40,419 bases of DNA from Spirochaetia bacterium UBA6919. GTDB taxonomy: Bacteria > Spirochaetota > UBA6919. Shown here in pieces: positions 33,800 to 40,419 of the stretch. The position numbers were made by a program, and so were the translations under genes. The DNA is taken from NCBI GenBank assembly GCA_002450905.1, contig DKAT01000018.1, forward strand, positions 11,030 to 51,448, given 5' to 3'. The notes beneath the pieces are model-generated. The model was not told the DNA's origin. It saw only the letters and a list, made by a program, of their open reading frames with translations, and searched no databases. Positions within the stretch are counted from its first letter, which is position 1, and each line of letters starts with the position of its first letter.

Positions 33800-35386
33800 T
33801 CAATTAAGCTGATACCTCTGCTTATAGAAGTTTTGTATCCATTGAATGACTTGATCTGTTTCCTGAACGGTTTGGAGAGGACTTATGGGCAGGGATAGTA
33901 ATTCCATAGATGCTTTCTCCGATTCAATCAAAGGCATAGGTATCATCACCCTATCTTTGAAAGCTTCCATTGTGTGGAGGGGACGGGGATAATAGATCAT
34001 GGTAGATATATTTTGTTGTTGAAGAAATGTTTGTAGAGCATCACGTTGTCCGTTCCTTACCCGTATGGTAAATTGGTTATATGAATGGATTATATTGTTT
34101 ACTGGATTGATATTTTGATTATAAGGGAGAAGAATTTCCTTTACTGGAATTAGTCCTTCGATATATTGTTGTGCGATACTAATTCTGTTATATAAAAACT
34201 CATTGATATACTTTAATTTAGTTAATAGGATATTTGCCTGAAGGGTATCCATACGGGCATTATAGCCGATATATTTTGCATTGTACTGATCCGCTCCACC
34301 ATGATTTATAAGGATTCTACAAAGTTCAGATAATTGAGTATTGTTTGTAGCAATGAGCCCTGCATCTCCATAGGCACCTAAGTTTTTTGTGGGATAAAAA
34401 CTATAAATACCAATATCTCCAATTGTGCCTGTATATCGGCCATTCCATTTCGATCCAAAGGACTGAGCAGAATCTTCTAATAGGAAGATATTATATTCTT
34501 TGGATATATCAAGTAATTCATCCATATTACAGGGGTATCCGAAGAGATGGACAGGGATTATACCGACTACATTAGTATTATGTGATTTGAGATAGGACTT
34601 AATTTTTTGGATATCAATATTATAAGTTTTAGGATCGATGTCGATGAAAACTGGTGTAGCTCCTGAATGTAGAATAGCACTTGCAGTCGCGATAAATGTA
34701 TAGGGTGTTGTGATTATTTGATGAGATTTATCAAAGCACTCCTGATTATATTTATTTATACATATAGCTTTTAAAGATATTAATAGTGCAGATGAACCAG
34801 AGGAAACACAAATTGCATGCCGGCATTGTAAGTAATTTTCTAATTTCTTTTCTAATTCTAATAACTCAGGTCCATTGATATAATTTCCCTGTGATGATCC
34901 TTTAAGAATAGCACTTTCGATCTCTTCTAAATAATATCTATATTCTCTTTTCAGGTCTATTAAGGGAATTTTCCTCTTTGATGTATAAATATCCCTTTCA
35001 ATTAAAGGAATTACATCATCTGGATGAACAATTTTAAGTCCCATAGAAGTATAGTTCTCATTGTAACTCAGAATATATCCATCAGAACAAAGTCTTTTGA
35101 ATGTGATTGATGCTAGTGCTTGGTCATAATTGATTTCATGAAGAGCTTCACGAATATCTTCTCCTGTAGTGGATATGATTTTTATATAGGGTAAAATATC
35201 TTGTTCTAATCGTAGAATAATCTCAGGGTCTTGGGATATTTCTTGCATGATTAAAGGAATGATGGATGATGTCAAGTATATTTCATTATTACTCTTTAGT
35301 AAAGTATGAAATAGATCAGAACATTGACTTTTGTTATCCAAAAAGATTTCAAGAATAATTTGGGGATCAATCAGGTATCGGTTCAT
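33800..35386 (-). CDS. fusion: PIN-like domain + DegT/DnrJ/EryC1/StrS aminotransferase
   Basis: 528 residues against about 370-400 for the usual aminotransferase. The C-terminal part (from about 138: IPLIDLKREYRYYLEEIESAI) is a complete PLP sugar aminotransferase, with SSGSSALLISLKA, EDSAQSFGSKWNGR (Asp305) and SFYPTKNLGAYGDAG (PLP Lys334), and should transfer an amino group to a nucleotide 3- or 4-ketosugar. The first ~130 residues read as a PIN domain: YLIDPQIILEIF (Asp7), SIIPLIMQEI (Glu49), INYDQALASITFKRLCSDGYILS (Asp88, Asp102) and LKIVHPDDVI. Four acids sit in PIN-like positions, though the usual T-R-N is S-Y-N. It follows the Gfo/Idh/MocA gene by 42 bp and probably shares its pathway. 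The PIN part is unlikely to be a toxin here, since no antitoxin gene is near. Confidence 0.85.
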   Translation of the reverse strand: MNRYLIDPQIILEIFLDNKSQCSDLFHTLLKSNNEIYLTSSIIPLIMQEISQDPEIILRLEQDILPYIKIISTTGEDIREALHEINYDQALASITFKRLCSDGYILSYNENYTSMGLKIVHPDDVIPLIERDIYTSKRKIPLIDLKREYRYYLEEIESAILKGSSQGNYINGPELLELEKKLENYLQCRHAICVSSGSSALLISLKAICINKYNQECFDKSHQIITTPYTFIATASAILHSGATPVFIDIDPKTYNIDIQKIKSYLKSHNTNVVGIIPVHLFGYPCNMDELLDISKEYNIFLLEDSAQSFGSKWNGRYTGTIGDIGIYSFYPTKNLGAYGDAGLIATNNTQLSELCRILINHGGADQYNAKYIGYNARMDTLQANILLTKLKYINEFLYNRISIAQQYIEGLIPVKEILLPYNQNINPVNNIIHSYNQFTIRVRNGQRDALQTFLQQQNISTMIYYPRPLHTMEAFKDRVMIPMPLIESEKASMELLSLPISPLQTVQETDQVIQWIQNFYKQRYQLN

Positions 35387-35428
35387 AAGTTACGATTGTA
35401 ATTATATGAAATGTCTTATTCACACGTA

Positions 35429-36415
35429 TCATAATTTACTCTCATGGTTCTGAGATATGGATTTTTCAGCCATTTCAAGTATCCTAAGAACTTTTATACT
35501 CTCTAATCCATTTGTAATAGGGGATTTTCTTGTATGCATACATTCGATAAAACTTTGTAGTTCAAGCTTAAGCGGTTCATAATTTTCGATCTCTATTTGC
35601 TGATAATCTTTTTTAAGAATTTGAGGTATCTTACCATCGACCCAGTCAACACTGTAAGGATATAATTTTAATTTATCATTGCTTACATCATCAAATACAG
35701 CCATTCCTCTGGATCCAACTACAACTAATCGTTGTTCTTTAAAGGGGTGTAGACAACTTACAAATATAAATCCTTTTATTCCTGTGGGAAATTCAAGAGA
35801 TACCCAGGATGAATCATAGACTCCTTTAGTAAAATAATCAACAGAATTTGCTTGAACCTTGTAAGGTTCATCGTTTACAAGAAATATCATAGCTGAGATA
35901 TCGTGTGGAGCATAACTCCAAAGAATGTTTTCTTGATAACTCAGAGGACCAATATTTAAACGATTAGAGTAAATATATTGTATTTTCCCAAGTTGACCTT
36001 CACTTATCAAGTGTTTTAGCTTAAGAACTCCTGGGTGATAGAGTAAAATATGACCAACCATTAAAATTAGTTTGTTCCTCTCAGCTAAAACTACTAATTC
36101 ATCCCCTTCATCCTTATTTAGTGCAAGTGGTTTTTCAACAAAAACATCTTTTCCTGCTTGTAATGCTGATTTCACTAGCTGGTAGTGAGTATTACTTGGA
36201 GTAGATATAACAATTCCCTCAATCTTAGGATCAGAGATTATTTTCTCAAAAGAATTTGTGAATTGTATATCAGAATATTTTTCCTTCCAATAGTCTATTA
36301 CATCAACATTAATTTCGCAAACAGAGTGTACTACACCTATTTCAATTAAGTTTCGCAAGATATTCTTACCCCATCTACCCAAACCAATTAATGCAATATA
36401 CTTATATTGAGCCAC
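35429..36415 (-). CDS. Gfo/Idh/MocA-family nucleotide-sugar dehydrogenase
   Basis: 328 residues. The Rossmann motif IALIGLGRWGKNILRN (8-23) binds NAD(P); the catalytic motif is EKPLA (Glu94, Lys95), and WSYAPHDISAM contains the family His/Asp region. The best match by motif is the WbpB/WlbA/GnnA group that oxidises UDP-GlcNAc derivatives at C3. With the aminotransferase 42 bp downstream it would give a UDP-3-amino sugar. In Leptospira the GnnA-GnnB pair supplies such a sugar to lipid A, and in others WbpB-WbpE feeds O-antigen. The start is GTG (36415) with a poor ribosome site. Confidence 0.85.
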   Translation of the reverse strand: MAQYKYIALIGLGRWGKNILRNLIEIGVVHSVCEINVDVIDYWKEKYSDIQFTNSFEKIISDPKIEGIVISTPSNTHYQLVKSALQAGKDVFVEKPLALNKDEGDELVVLAERNKLILMVGHILLYHPGVLKLKHLISEGQLGKIQYIYSNRLNIGPLSYQENILWSYAPHDISAMIFLVNDEPYKVQANSVDYFTKGVYDSSWVSLEFPTGIKGFIFVSCLHPFKEQRLVVVGSRGMAVFDDVSNDKLKLYPYSVDWVDGKIPQILKKDYQQIEIENYEPLKLELQSFIECMHTRKSPITNGLESIKVLRILEMAEKSISQNHESKL

Positions 36416-36544
36416 ATTAGCACCAACAAAATTATAATTTTATTTATCTATAAAAAAGGGATATACATATAACATTTTTATAAGATCAATTATCACAAGT
36501 TTATTTGATTGTAAGGAGCATTTAAATACTTTTTTAGAAAGTAA

Positions 36545-37546
36545 TTATAATCTATAAACCTTCAGATCTTCATCTGAATCGTGTATGATAACAGAATCCA
36601 TTTCCTGCAACATCTCGTTATCTTCAAGAAGCTCAAAAGTCTTTTCAGAAAGTAAAATTAAATGATCATTATAACTTGATTGATAACTAAGACTTTCAAC
36701 AATTCGCATTTCATTACCCAGTATGAGTAAGTTATTTTCCTTAATGGAGCCTATTTTTCCTACAATCACAGCACCAGAATGAACACCACAAGATAATTTT
36801 ATACCATCAAGAGACTTTTCTGCAAGATATTCATTAATAGATTTAATTTTAATATTCAATTCCTGAATAAAATTGATTGCCTTGTTAGCGTGTGCTGGAT
36901 GATCCACATCAAATAACCCGAAAACCACAAGAAGACTCTCACCAAAATACTGATTGATTATACCAGAATGTTTATAGACAGTAGAAAATATCTGGTTAAA
37001 TATTTTATTATATAATTTGACATAGCTTTCAGGGGAAAGTCTCTTGGATAATTTATTAGTATCATTGATTATTATTTTAATAAGAGTCACAAATTTCCTT
37101 TTACCGCGATAAAAGTGATCTGGATTGAGTTCCTGGATATTTCCAATTACAGATTGTGGTATATACATTTCATAGGTTGCTGGGATATTAATCAAAGAGG
37201 GACTAGGATTATTAATACTTTCTTTTGGGATCGGCATTTCCGCGTTAATAATATTTAATGGCATTTCCAAATCATTGATATGAAGTCTTACAATCTCCTC
37301 TTCTTTCTCTTGAATGTCTTTTTCTATCTCGTCAGTACCATCTTCACTGAATATATCATCTAATGTCATAAAATTATCATCTTTAGTAGACTTTTCATCT
37401 ATGGTGACATTAGGTTTAGATAAAGTCAAATCCTGTAATTTATCTTTCAAACTTGATATTTCATGCTTGCTGCTCATAAGTTCTTTTTGTAGATCTTGTA
37501 TAATGCTATTTTGTTCTTTAATATAATTTTTCTCAATTGAAAACAT
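36545..37546 (-). CDS. class III nucleotidyl-cyclase homology protein, catalytic residues lost
   Basis: 333 residues. An N-terminal coiled coil (about 5-45), then an acidic linker, a short lead-in (MYIPQSVIGNI) and a cyclase-homology domain from about 150. RKFVTLIKIIINDT aligns with the usual REVTVLFADIRGFT block, and residue 159 (Ile) replaces the first metal Asp. YFGESLLVVFG aligns with FIGDAIMAVFG, with Glu203 for the second Asp. HSGAVIVGKIGS is the typical HTGEVVVGNIGS, but ILGNEMRIVESL lacks the usual Asn/Arg transition-state pair. It probably does not make cAMP and may act as a binding or regulatory pseudo-enzyme. The next gene downstream, after about 130 bp, is the Gfo/Idh/MocA gene. 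Confidence 0.75.
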   Translation of the reverse strand: MFSIEKNYIKEQNSIIQDLQKELMSSKHEISSLKDKLQDLTLSKPNVTIDEKSTKDDNFMTLDDIFSEDGTDEIEKDIQEKEEEIVRLHINDLEMPLNIINAEMPIPKESINNPSPSLINIPATYEMYIPQSVIGNIQELNPDHFYRGKRKFVTLIKIIINDTNKLSKRLSPESYVKLYNKIFNQIFSTVYKHSGIINQYFGESLLVVFGLFDVDHPAHANKAINFIQELNIKIKSINEYLAEKSLDGIKLSCGVHSGAVIVGKIGSIKENNLLILGNEMRIVESLSYQSSYNDHLILLSEKTFELLEDNEMLQEMDSVIIHDSDEDLKVYRL

Positions 37547-37735
37547 AAATTAACCTTTACATCTAATTATAGTCATATACTTAATTAATCCGATATATCT
37601 ATATTTCTGTCTAATAAGTTATAATATTCAATAATTTAACAAACAATCCTTTCCAAAATATCACGGAAATATATATTAATATCGACAAAAGTTTATTCGA
37701 AAGCAATTTTCTTACAATATTTTTATATTTTTTTC

Positions 37736-37764
37736 TTGACCATTTTAACTTTCTTTTATATAAT
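37736..37764 (+). promoter_or_regulatory. strong sigma-70 promoter of the D12 methyltransferase
   Basis: TTGACC (37736-37741) and TATAAT (37759-37764) are exactly 17 bp apart. Transcription would begin near 37771, only about 13 nt before the ATG at 37784, so the mRNA is almost leaderless and carries no Shine-Dalgarno sequence. This rules out the longer reading frame that would start at the TTG of the -35 box. Confidence 0.7.
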
Positions 37765-37783
37765 GATTACCTGTATAAATTAT

Positions 37784-39670
37784 ATGATTATTAACTATAA
37801 CGAAAACGCAATTGAGTTTACAGAAAGCCAATTAATTGCATATATTGGAAATAAGCGACGTCTCCTTCCACTTATCCAAAAAGCATTTGAATTATTGGAC
37901 TTGGAGCCTGATAAAAATAAATGCACGTTCTATGATCCTTTCTCTGGAACAGGTGTTGTTTCCCGATATGCAAAAACTCTTGGTTATCAGGTTATCTCTA
38001 ACGATTGGGAGCCCTACTCACAAATTATCAATAAGGCATTTCTTGAGGTCAATGAGGATGAAATCAATGAGCTATTCAAGGAATTTGGTGGTATTGATAC
38101 TGTTCTTGACCGATTGAATAATATTTCTGAGCAACCCCCTGAATATTACATAGCGAAATACTATTGCCCTTACAATACTAATAATCCTGATTTAAAGAAT
38201 GAGAGGTTATTTTACACCAAAGAAAATGGTGAAACAATTGATAGAATCAGATATGAAATAGACAACATTGTGTCAAAATCAGTGCCATCCAAAAAAAATA
38301 GAATAAAAAATATATTACTTGCTTTACTGCTCTATGAATCAGCTACAAGAGCCAATACATCCGGGGTATTCAAAGGATTTCATCAGGGGTTTGGTGGACG
38401 AGGAAAAGATGCTCTGAGTCGAATTTTAAAACCCCTTACCCTGAAAAAACCCATATTATATAACAATAAGTATCGTTCAAAAGTATTTAAAAACTGTGCT
38501 AATAAGCTAACAAAAAAATTATGCTCCAAAATGTCCTTTGATATAACATATCTGGATCCCCCCTATAACCAGCATCAATATGGATCAAATTATCATCTGT
38601 TAAATACCATTGCTTTGAATGATAAGCCACATGTTAATGAGGCCATATTTATCAATGGTCGTAAGGTAGACAAATCTGCAATACGCAAGGATTGGATTAA
38701 AACAAAATCCCTTTACTGCTACAGATCTTCAGCAATACAACAATTTAAAGATCTTGTGGATAAGCTAAAATCACATTATATTATCATAAGTTATTCTATC
38801 GATGGTATAATCCCATTTAACGATATGCTTAATATCTTATCAGATAAAGGTTCTCTTAGTATTATTACATCAGAATATACGAAATATCGCGGCGGAAAGC
38901 AGGCCCTCACAACAGAAAAATCAAATATTGAGTTCTTATTCCTGGTTGATACTACAAAAGAAAGTAATTCAAGTGATATATTAAGTATCAAAGAGATTCT
39001 CCTCAACAAGAAAATTGAGTTACATCTCAAGAAGACCGTTGATATAATTAATCTGGCTATCTGTGGATATTCATTCTTGCACTCCAACGACGAACTGAGG
39101 TTTTTTCAGAAGTCTTATACCGACTATCAAGTTATCTTATCCATTAAAAATGATATCCTATTTTCCTTGAAGCCTCTACAGTTCAATATATCCAATAAAA
39201 ATAATTCAAATTCCCATTATTCATCAGAAAACTGGATAGAAATTCCATACGATATAAAAAAAGAATTATACAAAGATATCCAACAAGTGACAAATATTAC
39301 AAAAGATAGAGAAATTGATATTCTGCTCCAACTCATAAAGTATTATACATACCTCTACCCTCATCGTGATTCTGAAAAGAAAATTAATCATTTCTTCAAG
39401 AAAATTCCCCATCTATTCAAAAAATTCAATAATAAAAAGGCATATTATACTTCCCTTAAGACAATTCAAAATATTCTTGATATTCTTTATTTTATCCAAA
39501 AGAAAATTCCAAACCTCTATTATACAAAATCCTTTTTTCAGATTGTTATTCGATTAAAAAAATTAATTGAAGATAAAATACATCATATCCCGGACAACCC
39601 AAAAATTGAAATGAGTAATTTAAAAGAGATTATCAAGGATCAATATACTAAATCCCTTGGTGTAGCATAA
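37784..39670 (+). CDS. D12-class N6-adenine DNA methyltransferase with long C-terminal extension
   Basis: 628 residues; D12 enzymes are usually 270-400. Motif order is D12-like: LIAYIGNKRRLLPLI (motif X) near the start, YDPFSGTGVVSRYAK (motif I, DPFSGTG at 51-57), a probable target-recognition region, and YLDPPYNQHQYGSNYHLLNTIAL (motif IV, DPPY at 258-261). From about residue 410 to the end no family is recognised; the part is basic, helical and rich in K, I and Y. It may be a target, partner or nuclease domain. No restriction gene is adjacent, so it could be a solitary methylase, a fused system, or part of a defence locus that continues elsewhere. The start is set by the promoter (see above). 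Confidence 0.85.
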   Translation: MIINYNENAIEFTESQLIAYIGNKRRLLPLIQKAFELLDLEPDKNKCTFYDPFSGTGVVSRYAKTLGYQVISNDWEPYSQIINKAFLEVNEDEINELFKEFGGIDTVLDRLNNISEQPPEYYIAKYYCPYNTNNPDLKNERLFYTKENGETIDRIRYEIDNIVSKSVPSKKNRIKNILLALLLYESATRANTSGVFKGFHQGFGGRGKDALSRILKPLTLKKPILYNNKYRSKVFKNCANKLTKKLCSKMSFDITYLDPPYNQHQYGSNYHLLNTIALNDKPHVNEAIFINGRKVDKSAIRKDWIKTKSLYCYRSSAIQQFKDLVDKLKSHYIIISYSIDGIIPFNDMLNILSDKGSLSIITSEYTKYRGGKQALTTEKSNIEFLFLVDTTKESNSSDILSIKEILLNKKIELHLKKTVDIINLAICGYSFLHSNDELRFFQKSYTDYQVILSIKNDILFSLKPLQFNISNKNNSNSHYSSENWIEIPYDIKKELYKDIQQVTNITKDREIDILLQLIKYYTYLYPHRDSEKKINHFFKKIPHLFKKFNNKKAYYTSLKTIQNILDILYFIQKKIPNLYYTKSFFQIVIRLKKLIEDKIHHIPDNPKIEMSNLKEIIKDQYTKSLGVA

Positions 39671-39715
39671 AACATTATTAAATTACTATAAAGACTTCAT
39701 CTTGTAGAAAAGAAT

Positions 39716-40138
39716 ATGAAACACTATCCCCTATTCGTTTATGGTACTCTCCGATCACAGGGTGTCTATCATCACATGATAAAGGATTATATCAAGTACA
39801 TTCAACCAGCCTGGACTTATGGAACCCTCTTTCACTACGCTTTTAAAAATGATTTAGGCTATTATCCCTACATAACAGAAGGAATAAATAAAATACAGGG
39901 TGAATTAGTCTGTTTATTCAAGGTGAAAGAAATATTCTCTATCATTGATGATTTTGAGGATAACGGTATTATTTATGAGCGTATCTTGAAATCTGTTTTT
40001 ACAGAAAATAAAATTGGTCACCTTTCTTGGATTTACTTTATTAAAAAGGGATCTGAAAAAAAGGGCAGATATATACCTTCAGGAGACTGGATCAAAGAAG
40101 TAAATCGTGGAAATACCCTAACTCCCTTAGATATTTAA
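39716..40138 (+). CDS. gamma-glutamylcyclotransferase-like (AIG2/GGCT family) protein
   Basis: 140 residues. The substrate loop YGTLRSQGVYHHM follows the first strand (LFVYGTLR, residues 6-13), and the catalytic Glu is probably in IDDFEDNGIIYER. This is the small YtfP/AIG2-like fold, members of which cyclise gamma-glutamyl amines or remain without known substrate. The ATG at 39716 has only a weak AGAAAAG ribosome site. It lies 45 bp after the methyltransferase and may share its transcript, without an obvious functional link. Confidence 0.85.
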   Translation: MKHYPLFVYGTLRSQGVYHHMIKDYIKYIQPAWTYGTLFHYAFKNDLGYYPYITEGINKIQGELVCLFKVKEIFSIIDDFEDNGIIYERILKSVFTENKIGHLSWIYFIKKGSEKKGRYIPSGDWIKEVNRGNTLTPLDI

Positions 40139-40222
40139 ACTATTCTATAATAAAATATATACTAATATGGCTATCATTGTGATTTCAACAATAACAGAAC
40201 ACAGATAGAATAACTCATCGCA

Positions 40223-40249
40223 ATCGGAATCAGAAAATTTAGTTCCGAT
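40223..40249 (+). repeat. 27-bp near-palindromic repeat, copy 4
   Basis: Same orientation as copy 2, with perfect arms ATCGGAA/TTCCGAT and core TC-AGAAAATTT-AG. It is followed by ATTGTTTAG, similar to the GGTGTTTCG after copy 2. It lies 84 bp past the gamma-glutamylcyclotransferase gene. The rest of the gap to the window end (40139-40419) shows no gene. Confidence 0.75.
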
Positions 40250-40419
40250 ATTGTTTAGTCTAAATATTTTTCGGTTAATATCCTTTCTTTGGATGTTCTC
40301 AATAAATTCTTTTTCTTATCCTTTTGAAAATCATTTTTATTATTTATTCTGGAAATAAAATATTACAACTATTCAATGATCTGATAAGAAAAGTTTTATA
40401 ATGAGGAGAATAATTCAGG

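Noticed and set aside
33800..35386. Toxin-antitoxin reading of the PIN domain
   Set aside because: The domain is joined in frame to an enzyme, and there is no small antitoxin-like gene next to it.
37736..37783. Longer methyltransferase start at the TTG of 37736
   Set aside because: This TTG is part of the -35 box of a strong promoter; transcripts should begin downstream of it.

Overview
The window is AT-rich chromosomal DNA of a Gram-negative-type bacterium. Lipoproteins, LRR and SH3 surface proteins, a FecR/coiled-coil protein and the gene run dprA-topA-xerC-hslV-hslU fit a member of the Spirochaetota best. This is an inference from gene content and order; no rRNA or marker gene is present to prove it. 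I see no tRNA, rRNA, CRISPR array, transposase or prophage.

Layout. 1-4.7 kb: end of a CPBP protease gene, a glycosyltransferase-manC operon (minus strand), a DUF4395 membrane protein and a frameshifted CPCC-family gene. 5.2-9.3 kb: a small membrane protein with argG and a secreted protein, then amt behind a good sigma-54 promoter match. 9.7-17.0 kb: two lipoproteins (one HEAT-like), a peptide-type ABC substrate-binding protein with a single permease (no second permease or ATPase nearby), and a Kef-type cation/proton antiporter. 17.2-28.2 kb (minus strand): a probable long operon whose 5' end encodes a membrane-anchored helical-repeat protein, DprA, TopA, XerC, HslV and HslU. FecR/coiled-coil and HemB genes follow in the same direction, and then a damaged SH3-protein gene. 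28.3-32.1 kb (minus): a diguanylate cyclase, then an MFS-LMW phosphatase-fructosamine kinase operon that suggests repair of glycated protein. 32.5-37.5 kb: an unusual plus-strand orphan gene, an LRR protein, a sugar aminotransferase carrying an N-terminal PIN-like domain, its partner Gfo/Idh/MocA oxidoreductase, and a cyclase-homology protein that has lost its metal ligands. 37.7-40.4 kb: a solitary D12-class adenine methyltransferase with a long unrecognised C-terminal region, and a gamma-glutamylcyclotransferase-like gene.

Main observations. (1) The PIN-like/DegT aminotransferase fusion, next to an oxidoreductase that could complete a 3-amino-sugar pathway. (2) A 27-bp near-palindrome present four times, only in intergenic DNA and in both orientations. 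A second family of small palindromes also sits in gaps, and the two families meet at 32.3-32.5 kb. (3) A degenerate class III cyclase domain. (4) A methyltransferase whose transcript should start about 13 nt before its ATG. (5) Several damaged genes (CPCC protein, SH3 protein, a remnant near 17.3 kb).
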